Assembly (NCBI GenBank): GCA_964530695.1
Contig: CAZGYQ010000002.1
Span: forward strand, 1-64,000
Direction: 5' to 3'
Source: VFBF01 sp964530695
GTDB lineage: Bacteria > Pseudomonadota > Alphaproteobacteria > Caulobacterales > Aquidulcibacteraceae
Length of the DNA: 64,000 nt
The notes under the pieces were generated by a model. That model worked only from the letters and a program-made list of their open reading frames with translations. It had not been told where the DNA came from and did no database searches. This document shows, one piece after another, positions 32,394-41,940 of the stretch (the stretch's first letter is position 1; every line of letters starts with the position of its first letter). Both the position numbers and the translations under genes were made by a program.

Positions 32394-32843
32394 ATGCGGG
32401 TCGACGAAAAGGACTGGCGAATTCTCGAAGTCCTGCAAGAAAACGCGCGGATAACGAACAAGGCCTTGGCCACGCGTGTCGGGCTCTCCAATAGCGCTTG
32501 CCTCGAACGAGTGCGCAGGCTCGAACGGGTCGGCGCAATCAAGGGCTATCATGCGCGCCTCGCTCAAACTCTGGTTTCTGCGCCGTTTGAAGTGTGGGCC
32601 AACATCGTCTTGCTTGACCTTCCGCAATCCACGCAGGACGCGTTCCTGACACTGGTCGACAGTTCTGCGTATGTCGCGTTCGTGTTTCAGCTCACAGGCG
32701 CTTTCGACTGCGTACTCCATTTTGCAGCACGCGACGCAAAGGCATGGCGGCTCTTCTGCGCTGAGCTGGGTGCGATCGGAATTGGTACTGAGCGTGTTAC
32801 ATTTGGCTTGGTCGTTAGCACCCACAAGCCACGTCGAATCTGA
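32394..32843 (+). CDS. Lrp/AsnC family regulator
   Basis: 149 residues. The N-terminal HTH is DEKDWRILEVLQENARITNKALATRVGLSNSACLERVRRLERVGAIKGY; the C-terminal RAM domain begins near VWANIVLLDLP. Senses a small molecule, often an amino acid or aromatic acid. The last gene of the cargo before the transfer operon. It may regulate nagL (108 bp upstream gap) or itself. Confidence 0.85.
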   Translation: MRVDEKDWRILEVLQENARITNKALATRVGLSNSACLERVRRLERVGAIKGYHARLAQTLVSAPFEVWANIVLLDLPQSTQDAFLTLVDSSAYVAFVFQLTGAFDCVLHFAARDAKAWRLFCAELGAIGIGTERVTFGLVVSTHKPRRI

Positions 32844-32926
32844 CGATCTTACCGCCAAGCGCGTACCAAACATGTGTCAGTACGCAACAGAGCATTCCTC
32901 GCGGGGGACGTGTCCACCTGAAATCT

Positions 32927-32943
32927 GCCGAACAATATTCGGC
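32927..32943. repeat. Small inverted repeat upstream of traG
   Basis: GCCGAA-CAATA-TTCGGC in the 194-bp gap between the Lrp-like gene and traG. It may be an operator for the transfer operon or a weak terminator; nothing else stands out in this gap. Confidence 0.35.
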
Positions 32944-33037
32944 TTCTCCGAATCTCAGACGGTGTTGGGGATTGCTCACCGCACAATGTGCGGGGCACGA
33001 TTTGCTGCCTCACGCTCCGGTTAGCTCCGGGGCCGTC

Positions 33038-35020
33038 ATGCGCTTGCGCTCGCAAATCATTGCCGTTGTCAGCGGTGCGCTTGTCGCCATCTGCGGCCTA
33101 TTGATTGCGACACAGTGGGTGGCAAACGTCTTCGGCGAGCAAGCCGCCTTAGGATCTCCAGTCCTCTTCGTTGGCGGCGCGGCGATTTACCAGCCCTGGG
33201 CCGTGTTCAACTGGTCGACGGATTGGAGTGACGCGTATCCCAAGCCGTTCGCCGCCGCACACTTGACAATACTGGCAGGCTTCATCGCGGGCGTGCTGAT
33301 CGTCGCCATTGGTGCGCGAAGAACACTCCAAGTTAGGCCGTCCGGCCAGGGTGCGTGGGCCTCGTTCGATGATCTCAAGACGGCCAGTCTGTTCGCGCCA
33401 AGCGGCTCGGTGCTCGGCAAGTTCGAGGGCGAGATCGTCGCCTTTGATGGACCGGAGCACCAGCTCTTAATCGGCGCGTCGCGGAGCGGCAAAGGCCGTG
33501 GGCACGTGGTGCCGACGCTGCTGGCGATGCAGCACTCGGCGCTTGTGATCGACGTGAAGGGCGAGCTCGCCGACGGCGATCCACGCCACGGTTTTCCTGG
33601 CACCGCTGGTTTCCGCGAAACGTTGGGGCCGGTGGTGCGTTTCCGGCCGACGCATGCCGACAGCATCCGCATCAATCCACTGTTCGAGATTCCGCGTGGG
33701 CCCGACGAAGTTCGCGCAGCACAGAATCTGACCGACGTGCTGTTTGGAGCGCATGAAGAGCGCGCGACCAAGGATTTCTGGCAGCGCGGCGCATCCAATC
33801 TCGTAGCACCGGTCATTCTGCATGTGCTCTACGCCGAGCCGTTGGAGCGCAAGACGCTCGCGGTGGTGCGCGAGAAGCTGCGCAACATGGCGCAAACCGC
33901 CGAGGAGATGCGGCGTACGCTGCACCGCAAGAATCCAATTAGCGGAAATCCGGAAGTGCACCCCGAAGTGCTGCACGCCGCCGAGAGCTTCCTGTCGGCT
34001 GAAGAGCGCATGCGCTCGGGCGTGCAGGCGACGGCGGAAAGCATGTTCGGCCTGTTCGCCGATCCGCTCATTGCCGCCAACACCGCGACATCGGACTTCC
34101 GCATCTCCGACCTCATGTGCGACGACAAACCGGTCACACTCTATCTGCAACCGCCATCCTCCGACGTGCAGAGGCTCATGCCGCTCCTGCGCCTCATCGT
34201 CGACATGACCGGCCGCACTCTGATGGAGAGCCAAACTGAGGTTAGCGGACGGCCCAAGAAGCACCGCTTGATCATGGTGCTTGACGAATTCCCAATGCTC
34301 GGCCGGATGGACTTCTTTGAGACGATGATGGGCGCGATGGCGGGCTACGGCATCAAAGCCTACCTCGTCTGCCAATCGCCTAATCACATCGCGCGCGCCT
34401 ATGGCCGCGACAACGTCATCATCGACAATTGCGGCATCGTCACTTCATTCTCGGCGACGGATGGGGAATCCGCCAAGCGCATCGCCGACATGGCCGGCGA
34501 AGTCTGGGAAGTGCGCGAGAGCGAGACGCAGAAGAAGCCAAGGCCCATTCTGGGCTGGGGGCAGGGCTCGACGACATTACGTGAAGAGCGACGTCCGCTG
34601 CTGTTGCCAGCAGACGTGCGCGCTTTGCCGCGCGACGAGCAATTGATCTTCGTTTCGGGCTGCAAGCCCATCCGCGCCAAGAAAATTCGCTTCGATGAAG
34701 AGCGCATTTTCCGCGACCGCCTTCGGCCCGCGACAGGCGGCCGCGTCACGCTCACCACCGCGCATGATTGGACCGACGTGGTCCCACTCGGCTTTCTCGA
34801 AGCGTCGGCCAAGCCATCGGGCAAGCGAAAGGCGCCGTCTGCGGGGCAGGGCGATCTCTTCGCGCAGCCAGGCCCCAAGCTCTCTGACCTGGCGCTCGCG
34901 GGCTTCCGCACGTCTGACGGCGCGCGCATGGCGCCGCCGCCAAATCCGCAGTCCAGCCCGCCGCCCGCGGCGTCGATAGACGCAATGCCGGCGCGCAAAC
35001 CACGCTGGACGGGAGTGTGA
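33038..35020 (+). CDS. traG: TraG/VirD4 type IV coupling protein
   Basis: 660 residues from MRLRSQIIAV; an earlier in-frame ATG would add 22 non-membrane residues. Two membrane helices (residues about 7-28 and 72-95), then the NTPase: Walker A LLIGASRSGKGRGHVVP and Walker B LIMVLDEFPMLGRMD. The coupling protein brings the relaxase-DNA complex to the mating pore and powers translocation. It leads a co-directional run of eleven transfer genes with very short spacing. Confidence 0.94.
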   Translation: MRLRSQIIAVVSGALVAICGLLIATQWVANVFGEQAALGSPVLFVGGAAIYQPWAVFNWSTDWSDAYPKPFAAAHLTILAGFIAGVLIVAIGARRTLQVRPSGQGAWASFDDLKTASLFAPSGSVLGKFEGEIVAFDGPEHQLLIGASRSGKGRGHVVPTLLAMQHSALVIDVKGELADGDPRHGFPGTAGFRETLGPVVRFRPTHADSIRINPLFEIPRGPDEVRAAQNLTDVLFGAHEERATKDFWQRGASNLVAPVILHVLYAEPLERKTLAVVREKLRNMAQTAEEMRRTLHRKNPISGNPEVHPEVLHAAESFLSAEERMRSGVQATAESMFGLFADPLIAANTATSDFRISDLMCDDKPVTLYLQPPSSDVQRLMPLLRLIVDMTGRTLMESQTEVSGRPKKHRLIMVLDEFPMLGRMDFFETMMGAMAGYGIKAYLVCQSPNHIARAYGRDNVIIDNCGIVTSFSATDGESAKRIADMAGEVWEVRESETQKKPRPILGWGQGSTTLREERRPLLLPADVRALPRDEQLIFVSGCKPIRAKKIRFDEERIFRDRLRPATGGRVTLTTAHDWTDVVPLGFLEASAKPSGKRKAPSAGQGDLFAQPGPKLSDLALAGFRTSDGARMAPPPNPQSSPPPAASIDAMPARKPRWTGV

Positions 35021-35024
35021 TCGC

Positions 35025-35477
35025 ATGAATCTCACCGGCATCCGCACTTATCTCGAGCCCGATCTCGCGCGGGAAGTGTCGCGTGCGGCGCGCGCGCAGG
35101 GGCGATCGGAATCGAGCCTCATCGCCGAGGTGCTCCGCGCGCGTTTCGCGGCGGACTCTCCCGGCGCAGCCACTACGTCAGCCGAGGCGCAGAAGCGTCA
35201 GCTCAACCGGCTGGAGACGCGCATCGACAAACTGCAACGGGACCAGTCGCTGATGAAGGAGAGCCTGTTCGTGTTCGTCCGCGTGTGGCTCGAACACAAT
35301 CCGCCCATCGACGATGCGATCGTGGAGAGCATCGCCGCCAGCGCGGAAGCACGGTTCGAGCGTTTCCTAGACCTCGTTGCGCAAGGCTTGTCTCCCGGCC
35401 GCTCCATTGCCAATGGCGATGCCGCGATTGACGGCAATGGCCATGACGAGCGGACGGCGGCGGAGGTCACGTCGTGA
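35025..35477 (+). CDS. CopG-like ribbon-helix-helix protein
   Basis: 150 residues. The N-terminal RHH is GIRTYLEPDLAREVSRAARAQGRSESSLIAEVLRARF; a helical, coiled-coil-like middle follows (QKRQLNRLETRIDKLQRDQSLMKES). Such a gene occupies the same slot between traG and trbB in Tn4371-like elements and probably autoregulates the transfer operon. It starts 4 bp after traG and overlaps trbB (GTGA). Confidence 0.83.
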   Translation: MNLTGIRTYLEPDLAREVSRAARAQGRSESSLIAEVLRARFAADSPGAATTSAEAQKRQLNRLETRIDKLQRDQSLMKESLFVFVRVWLEHNPPIDDAIVESIAASAEARFERFLDLVAQGLSPGRSIANGDAAIDGNGHDERTAAEVTS

Positions 35478-36409
35478 CCGCCGCGCACGCTATCGGCCCA
35501 TCGCGGCGCCGTTCGGCGCTGGTGCGCGCCTTGGGCGCGACGATCGCCGACGCGCTCGCCGCGCCGGACGTGGTTGAGGCGCTGGTCAACGCGGACGGTC
35601 AGGTTTGGCTCGACCGCGTCGGTGTCGGTCTAGTGCTGACCGAACACCGACTCAGCGCGCACGATCGCGAAACTGCCATCCGGCTGCTTGCTCATGAAGC
35701 CGGCGAGACGGTAGGTGAAGATCGTCCCGCTCTCGCGACCATCCTGCCGGATTCTGCGGCGCGCGTTCAGGCGCTCTTGCCGCCGCTGGTGGAAGCGCCG
35801 GTTCTCGCGATCCGTAAGCGACCGGCTTTCATCTACACCCTTGCTGATTATGTACGCGACGGCGTCGCCACGCCAGCGCAAGCCGGGATGCTGTCCGAGG
35901 CGGTTGCCGCGCAACGCAACATCGTTGTCGCGGGTGGCACGGGCTCTGGCAAGACAACCTTGCTCAACGCTTTGCTCGCGGAGCCGGCGTTTGCCGCATC
36001 GCGCGTGGTGATCCTCGAAGATACGGCGGAGTTGCAAACCGCCAGCGCCAACGCGGTGCAGCTTTTGACCAAGCGCACCGATCCGCCTGTGGGCATGCGC
36101 GATCTCGTGCAGATGACATTGCGACTCCGACCTGACCGCATCGTGGTCGGTGAAGTGCGCGATGGCGCAGCCCTCGAAGTGCTCAAAGCCTGGAACACCG
36201 GCCATCCCGGCGGGCTCTTGACCTTGCACGCCAATTCCGCCGCCGACGCGCTCGCGCGTCTCGAAGATCTCTGCATGGAGGCCGTGGCCGCGCCGCCCAA
36301 ACGGCTGATCGCGTCGGCCGTCGATCTCATCGTCTTCATCGCACGCAACGGGGGCAAGCGCGCGATCCAGCACATCGTCAGCCCCAAGCATCAAGGAGAG
36401 GACCAATGA
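35474..36409 (+). CDS. trbB: TrbB/VirB11 traffic ATPase
   Basis: 311 residues, GTG start. Walker A VVAGGTGSGKTTLLNALL, Asp box VVILEDTAELQ, Walker B LRPDRIVVGEVRDGAALEVLKAWNTGHPG and His box GGLLTLHAN. Forms the hexameric cytoplasmic motor of the mating-pair apparatus. Overlaps trbC by ATGA. Confidence 0.94.
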   Translation: MTAAHAIGPSRRRSALVRALGATIADALAAPDVVEALVNADGQVWLDRVGVGLVLTEHRLSAHDRETAIRLLAHEAGETVGEDRPALATILPDSAARVQALLPPLVEAPVLAIRKRPAFIYTLADYVRDGVATPAQAGMLSEAVAAQRNIVVAGGTGSGKTTLLNALLAEPAFAASRVVILEDTAELQTASANAVQLLTKRTDPPVGMRDLVQMTLRLRPDRIVVGEVRDGAALEVLKAWNTGHPGGLLTLHANSAADALARLEDLCMEAVAAPPKRLIASAVDLIVFIARNGGKRAIQHIVSPKHQGEDQ

Positions 36410-36720
36410 AGAAGACCAATTTGGCGAACATCGCGGGCATCACGCTCGCGGCGCTTGCTTTCGCCGCGCCGGCTTATGCGTCGGGCTCGGGCATGCCCTG
36501 GGAAGGGCCGCTGCAACAAATCCTGGATTCCATCACCGGCCCGGTCGCGCGCGCGGTCGGCGTTATCGCCATCGTCATGGCGGGCTTCACCATCGCCTTC
36601 TCGGACGGCGGCTCTGGCGTGCGGAAGCTCGCATGGGCGGGCCTCGGATTGGCGTGCGTGTTCGCGGCAGCGACCTGGGGTCTTGAGCTGTTCGGCTTCG
36701 CCGGCGGCGCGGTTCTCTAA
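36406..36720 (+). CDS. trbC: TrbC/VirB2 conjugative pilin
   Basis: 104 residues: signal peptide (to about residue 25, FAAPAYASGSG) and two hydrophobic helices (GPVARAVGVIAIVMAGFTIAF; LAWAGLGLACVFAAATWGLELFGFAGGAVL). Major pilin subunit, expected to be processed by the TraF peptidase at 6927. Confidence 0.9.
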   Translation: MKKTNLANIAGITLAALAFAAPAYASGSGMPWEGPLQQILDSITGPVARAVGVIAIVMAGFTIAFSDGGSGVRKLAWAGLGLACVFAAATWGLELFGFAGGAVL

Positions 36721-36732
36721 AGGTCAATCGCC

Positions 36733-36996
36733 ATGGACGATCTCCCAGAAGGTTATTCAGCGCCGCTGCGCACGTCGCTCACGCGTCCAATCCTGATGGG
36801 CGGTGTGCCGCGCGGGTTTGCGATTCTGAACGCAACGACCTGCGCTGCGATCGCGCTCGGCCTGCAGCAGCCGTTCATTGGCATTCCGCTCTGGATTGTC
36901 TTGCAGGGTGCGGCCGCCTGGGCGGCCACGCGCGATCCTTGGTTCATGGACACATGGCGTCGTCATCTCGCCAAGCCTCATTACTTCACGGTGTAA
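36733..36996 (+). CDS. trbD: TrbD/VirB3
   Basis: 87 residues, beginning PEGYSAPLRTSLTRPILMGGVPRGFAILN, with two short membrane segments. A small inner-membrane component that works with the TrbE ATPase. Twelve bases after trbC and one base before trbE. Confidence 0.9.
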   Translation: MDDLPEGYSAPLRTSLTRPILMGGVPRGFAILNATTCAAIALGLQQPFIGIPLWIVLQGAAAWAATRDPWFMDTWRRHLAKPHYFTV

Positions 36997-36997
36997 C

Positions 36998-39463
36998 ATG
37001 TTCGATCTTCGACCCTACAAGCAGGCCGGTGCGCGTCTCACGGATTATCTGCCGTGGGCAGGATTGATCGCGCCCGGAATTATCCTGAACAAAGACGGCG
37101 CGTTTCAGCGTTCGCTGGAATTTCGCGGGCCGGATTTGGACTCCTCAACGCCGTCCGAGCTGATGGGCGTTACTGCGCGCCTCAACAATGCGCTTCGTCG
37201 CTTCGGCTCCAATTGGTGCTTGCATGTGGAGGCGCGCCGCGCGTCCGCACCAGGATATCCCGACAGTGTTTGGCCCGACGCCGTCTCTTGGCTCATCGAC
37301 GAAGAGCGCCGCCAAGTGTTCGAGACTGCCGGAGCTCGGTTCGAGAGCCGCTACTTTCTCACCTTCGCTTGGCTCCCGCCCGCGGAGCGCCAGGGCAAGC
37401 TGGAAAACGTTCTATTCGAAGGCGGCGAGCGGCCCGCGGGCGGCGTCGACTATAAACTTCACCTCGACAGCTTCATCGAGCGTACCGATCAGCTCATGGC
37501 GCTCTTGGAGACCATGATGCCGCTGGCGCGCTGGCTCTCCGACGAAGAGACGCTGACCTATTTGCATGACTGCATCGCGGACCGGCCGCACCGGGTCGCC
37601 GTCCCGACAACGCCGTTTCATCTCGACGCGCTGCTACCCGATGCCGCCTTGATCGGAGGCCTGGCGCCCAAACTCGGCGCCAAGCATTTGCGCGTCATCT
37701 CTGTGCGCAGTTTCGTGACCGAAACCGAGCCGGGTTTGCTGGACGCGCTCAATCGCCTGCCGATCTCGTATCGCTGGGTGACGCGCTTTCTGCCGCTCGA
37801 TCGAGAAGAAGCGCGTAAGGAACTGGAGAAGATCAGGAAGCGCTGGTTCTCGCAGCGCGTGGGTCTGGGCGCTATGCTGCGCGCGGCCTTGTTCAAAGAC
37901 GAGCCGGTTCTGCACGACAATGCCGCCACCAATCATGCGGCGGACGCCGATGCGGCTTTGCAGGAATTGGGCGCCGATGCGATCGGCGCCGGCTACGCGA
38001 CACTCACGATCACCGTCGCGGGCGAAGACGAGAACGTCGCCGACGAGGCGGTCCGGCAAATCCAGCAAGTCGCGGATGGCCTCGGTTTTGTAACACAGGT
38101 GGAAACGGTCAACGCCATTGAAGCTTGGCTCGGCTCGCTGCCGGGTTCGGCTTACGCGGACGTGCGCCGGCCGATCCTGCTGACGCCGTCACTGGCGCAT
38201 TTGCTTCCGACGAGTGCGGTGTGGGCTGGGCCGGAGCGCAACGCGCATCTGGATGGCCCGCCGCTCATGCTGACCGCCACAGATGGTGCGACGCCGTTTC
38301 GGCTCGATCTCCACGCCGGCGATGTCGGGCACACGATGATCGTTGGCCCGACCGGCGCCGGTAAGTCGGTGCTGCTGGCGACGCTTGTCGCGCAGTGGCG
38401 GCGCTACGCGAACGCGCAGGTCTATCTGTTCGACAAGGGACGCTCCGCACGCGCCGCCATCCTCGGCATGGGCGGTGACTTCTTTGACCTTGGCGAAGAT
38501 GGCGCACTGGGTTTGCAGCCGCTCGAACGCATCGATGATCCGAGCGAGCGGGCCTGGGCGCTCGACTGGATCGCCGGCTTGATCGCGGCGGCTAACGTCG
38601 CCGTGACGCCCGAGCTGCGTGCCGAATTGTGGCGCGCGCTCGAAATCCTTGGGGGACGCCCGCCAGAAGATCGCACACTCACATTATATATGGCGCTGGT
38701 GCAGGACGCTTCCGTCCGCGCCGCGCTCCAGCCCTTCACGCACGCCGGCCCGCACGGCCGTCTCCTTGATCACGACAGCACCTCGCTCGGCTATGGCGCC
38801 GTGCAAGCCTTCGAAATGGACGACCTGATGCGCCGGCCGCAAGCCGCCGGTGCGGTGTTGTCGGCGCTCTTCCATGTGCTGGAGCGGCGCTTCGATGGCC
38901 GTCCGACTTTGCTCGTGCTCGATGAAGCCTGGCTCTTCCTGAAGGATTCCTTCTTCGCGGCGCAGGTGCAGGATTGGTTGAAGACGCTGCGCAAGAAGAA
39001 TGTCGCCGTCGTCTTCGCCAGTCAGGAACTCGCCGACGTGGAGGCGAGCCCGATTGCATCCACCATCATCGAAGCCTGCCTAACGCGGATCTTCCTGCCC
39101 AATGACCGCGCCCGCGAGCCGCGTTCGCGCGCCTTCTATGAACGCCTCGGCTTGAACGGTCGCCAGATCATGCTGATAGCCAACGCAACGCCGAAGCGGG
39201 ACTATTATCTCGTCGCCCGCGATGGCTGCCGGCTGTTCGAACTCGGTCTTGGCCCCGCGACGCTCGCCTTCGTGGGCGCTTCGCGGCCGGAAGATCATGC
39301 GCTGATGGATCGCGTGCTCGGGGACGTTGGCGAGCAAAGCTTTGCGGCTGCCTGGTTGGAAGCGCGCGGTCTTCGCGACGCAGCCCGCGCGGTTAGGCGC
39401 TTCGAGTCTCAGGCCAATCCGCGATCCATGACAGCGTCGGCCGAATTGGTCGCCGCAGAATAG
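36998..39463 (+). CDS. trbE: TrbE/VirB4 ATPase
   Basis: 821 residues from MFDLRPYKQAGARLTDYLPWAG; an upstream in-frame ATG lies inside trbD and is not used. N-terminal VirB4 domain, then Walker A VGPTGAGKSVLLATL (near 455) and Walker B TLLVLDEAWLFL (near 640), followed by VVFASQELADVEAS. Largest ATPase of the mating pore. The usual length for the family. Confidence 0.95.
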   Translation: MFDLRPYKQAGARLTDYLPWAGLIAPGIILNKDGAFQRSLEFRGPDLDSSTPSELMGVTARLNNALRRFGSNWCLHVEARRASAPGYPDSVWPDAVSWLIDEERRQVFETAGARFESRYFLTFAWLPPAERQGKLENVLFEGGERPAGGVDYKLHLDSFIERTDQLMALLETMMPLARWLSDEETLTYLHDCIADRPHRVAVPTTPFHLDALLPDAALIGGLAPKLGAKHLRVISVRSFVTETEPGLLDALNRLPISYRWVTRFLPLDREEARKELEKIRKRWFSQRVGLGAMLRAALFKDEPVLHDNAATNHAADADAALQELGADAIGAGYATLTITVAGEDENVADEAVRQIQQVADGLGFVTQVETVNAIEAWLGSLPGSAYADVRRPILLTPSLAHLLPTSAVWAGPERNAHLDGPPLMLTATDGATPFRLDLHAGDVGHTMIVGPTGAGKSVLLATLVAQWRRYANAQVYLFDKGRSARAAILGMGGDFFDLGEDGALGLQPLERIDDPSERAWALDWIAGLIAAANVAVTPELRAELWRALEILGGRPPEDRTLTLYMALVQDASVRAALQPFTHAGPHGRLLDHDSTSLGYGAVQAFEMDDLMRRPQAAGAVLSALFHVLERRFDGRPTLLVLDEAWLFLKDSFFAAQVQDWLKTLRKKNVAVVFASQELADVEASPIASTIIEACLTRIFLPNDRAREPRSRAFYERLGLNGRQIMLIANATPKRDYYLVARDGCRLFELGLGPATLAFVGASRPEDHALMDRVLGDVGEQSFAAAWLEARGLRDAARAVRRFESQANPRSMTASAELVAAE

Positions 39464-39473
39464 GGGAGACACT

Positions 39474-40187
39474 ATGTACCGAGCAGTTTCGAAACTCATG
39501 ACGACCGCTGCGATCGCGGCCATGCTGATCGCGACGCCTGCCAGCGCGCAGCGCATAGTTTATGACCCGACCAATTACGCGCAGAACCTTCTCTCTGCGA
39601 CGCGGGCGCTCGAACAGATCCGCAATCAGATTCGTCAGATTGATCAAGCCACGGCGATGCTGCGGCAGAACCCACTGCAGCTATCGCCAGAGCTGTCGCA
39701 ATCAATTTCCGAGGCGCGCGCGCTGTTCGACGCGGCGCAAGGCTTGGCATTCGAGGCGGGACGTGTCGGGGAAGATATCCGAACGCTCTATCCCGATACC
39801 TGGGAGACTTTCGAGCTCGACGACGTGTTGGCCCAGTCGGATCAATGGCTGGCGCAAAGCCGCGCCAGTGTCGAACGCGCGATGGAGGCTGAAGCTCGCG
39901 CGGTGCAAGCCATCGAGCGGACCCAAGGCCGCATCGATCGCGCGCTCGCGTCCTCTTCTGACGCGGAAGGGCAGACGGGCGCGATCCAAGCGGGCAATCA
40001 ATTGCTCGGCATTCAGGCCTCGCAGCTGGCGGAAATCCAGTCGCTGCTCGTCGCGCAAGGTCGCGCGATGCAAACCGAACGCATGGAGCGTATCGCGCGC
40101 GAAGAGCGCGCCCGCGAAGTGCAGCGCCGCGCCTTCCCGACGCAAAGCACGGCGCCCGCGCCGGCGCGCTCGGCTTTCGAGGACTAG
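39474..40187 (+). CDS. trbJ: TrbJ/VirB5
   Basis: 237 residues with a signal peptide (to about 26, IATPASAQRIVYDP) and a long helical body with QIRNQIRQIDQATAMLRQ-like heptads. Periplasmic/pilus-tip adhesin component. No trbK-like entry-exclusion lipoprotein follows before trbL. Confidence 0.88.
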   Translation: MYRAVSKLMTTAAIAAMLIATPASAQRIVYDPTNYAQNLLSATRALEQIRNQIRQIDQATAMLRQNPLQLSPELSQSISEARALFDAAQGLAFEAGRVGEDIRTLYPDTWETFELDDVLAQSDQWLAQSRASVERAMEAEARAVQAIERTQGRIDRALASSSDAEGQTGAIQAGNQLLGIQASQLAEIQSLLVAQGRAMQTERMERIAREERAREVQRRAFPTQSTAPAPARSAFED

Positions 40188-40192
40188 CGGCG

Positions 40193-41245
40193 ATGGACAC
40201 CTCCAGCGTCAATTCGTTCCTGAGCCAGTTTCTGGCCGTCGCCGATTCGGGCTTCGGTCTGATTCAGGGCGACGTGAACTTCGTGCTCAATGCGCTGATC
40301 GTCATCTCGATCGCGCTGACGGGCGCGCAATGGGCGCTGGGCCACGACAATCCCGTCGCCCCGATGTTCAGAAAAGTGCTGTTCATCGGCTTCTTCGCCT
40401 TCCTCGTGAACAACTGGGACATGCTCTCGACCGTCATCCATCGGTCGGGCGCTATGCTTGGCCTCCAAGCCGGCGGCGGTTCGCTCTCGATGGCGGACCT
40501 GCATAATCCAGGACGCATCGGCGGCATCGGCATTGAGCTCTTCGGCCGCACGGTTGCGCTGGCCGAAGGCATGAACCTGCTGTTCGATTTCATATCTTTG
40601 GTGACGATCTTCTTGGCCGGCGTGTTCGTGATGCTGGGTTTCTTCGTTCTCGCCTTGCAGATTTTCGTCGCGTTGATCGCGTTCAAACTCGGCTCACTTG
40701 CAGCCTTCGTGGCGCTGCCCTGGGGCGTGTTCAACGGCACCGCTTGGGTCGCGGAGCGCCCCCTGGGTTGGGTTGCGGGCTCGGCGGTGCGGCTCTTCGT
40801 GCTGGCGCTCATCGCCTCGGTGTCGATCACGTTTGTTGGCACGCTGCCAACGACGCTGGTGCTCGATGATGGCGGCGCGCTCAACGTGCTGCTGTTTGGG
40901 CTCACCGTTCTGGCGCTTGCGTGGTTCGGCCCGTCGCTGGCAAGCGAAGTGGTGCAAGGCCAACCGAACCTCTCTGGCTCGGATGCTATCCGCACCGGCG
41001 TCGGCGCAGGTTTCTCTACAGTGGGCGCAGGCTTCATCGCCGCTCAAGGCGCCAAGGCCGCCTGGAATGCGGGCGGCGCGCTGATGGGCGGCGCCGGGCG
41101 CTTCATTGCCGGCAAGCGGCCGGGCCCGCGTGGCGGCGGCGGATCGGGCGGCGGCGGCTCCGGCGGCCAGCGCGCGATCAATTACGCGGCCATGCAGCCG
41201 CGTCCGTCTCAAACCAATCCGAATTCCAATGGGGGCAAATCATGA
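40193..41245 (+). CDS. trbL: TrbL/VirB6
   Basis: 350 residues, five to seven membrane helices, a central loop with LAEGMNLLFDFISLVTIFLAG, and a Gly-rich, low-complexity C-terminus (residues 300-345). Inner-membrane channel component. Overlaps trbF by ATGA. Confidence 0.9.
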   Translation: MDTSSVNSFLSQFLAVADSGFGLIQGDVNFVLNALIVISIALTGAQWALGHDNPVAPMFRKVLFIGFFAFLVNNWDMLSTVIHRSGAMLGLQAGGGSLSMADLHNPGRIGGIGIELFGRTVALAEGMNLLFDFISLVTIFLAGVFVMLGFFVLALQIFVALIAFKLGSLAAFVALPWGVFNGTAWVAERPLGWVAGSAVRLFVLALIASVSITFVGTLPTTLVLDDGGALNVLLFGLTVLALAWFGPSLASEVVQGQPNLSGSDAIRTGVGAGFSTVGAGFIAAQGAKAAWNAGGALMGGAGRFIAGKRPGPRGGGGSGGGGSGGQRAINYAAMQPRPSQTNPNSNGGKS

Positions 41246-41940
41246 CCTTCGCATTTCGTGCGCCAACCAAAACATTCGCGGCCGTTTCCCCAGACACGCC
41301 TTACGCCCGCGCGCGTCAGGAATGGGATGCGCGGATGGGTTCGGCCGTGCTGTCGGCGCGCGCCTGGCGCTTGACGGCGTTCGCTGGCTTGGGTCTCGCG
41401 GCAGCACTCGGTGTCTCGCTGACGCTGGTGGCGCTCAACCAACGCACCTTCGTTCATGTGGTCGAGGTTTCACCAGAAGGGCAGGTGATGCAGGTTCGCG
41501 CTGCCGAGGGTCGGTGGAGCCCGACCAATGCGCAGGTTGCCCATCACCTCGGCCGTTTTGTCCGGCTCGTGCGCTCGCTGCCCACTGACGGCGTCGTCCT
41601 GCGCGAAAACTGGTTGGAAGCCTATCGCTTCCTGACGCCGCAAGCCGGCGCGCAGCTCTCCGAGATCGCGCGCCAGGACGATCCGTTCCTGTCGCTTGGC
41701 CGCGTCGGCCGCACGGTGCAGATCCGCTCGATCATGGCGCGTTCGGGGAACACCTGGGAAGTCACCTGGGTGGAGCGCGCCACTAACGCCACCGGCACAA
41801 GCGATGGCGAGATCTATTCCGGCGTCTTCACTGTCACGACGCGGGCGCCCCGCACCGCCGATGAAGTCGCCGCCAACCCGCTCGGACTTCTGATCTCCGA
41901 TTTCAGCTGGTCACGTGAATCTGGGAGCCCGCGAACATGA
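41242..41940 (+). CDS. trbF: TrbF/VirB8
   Basis: 232 residues from MTFAFRAPTKTFAAVSPDTPYARARQEWD-like TrbF N-terminus (the PYxxARQEWDxRxG signature is visible), one membrane helix (residues about 43-65), periplasmic NTF2-like domain. Assembly scaffold. Overlaps trbL and trbG by 4 bp each. Confidence 0.92.
   Translation: MTFAFRAPTKTFAAVSPDTPYARARQEWDARMGSAVLSARAWRLTAFAGLGLAAALGVSLTLVALNQRTFVHVVEVSPEGQVMQVRAAEGRWSPTNAQVAHHLGRFVRLVRSLPTDGVVLRENWLEAYRFLTPQAGAQLSEIARQDDPFLSLGRVGRTVQIRSIMARSGNTWEVTWVERATNATGTSDGEIYSGVFTVTTRAPRTADEVAANPLGLLISDFSWSRESGSPRT

Noticed and set aside
11100..33000. Insertion sequences or composite transposon ends around the catabolic cargo
   Set aside because: No transposase or terminal inverted repeats were recognisable at 11.1-11.4 kb or 32.8-33.0 kb; the long palindrome at 11024-11151 has no matching copy at the other side.
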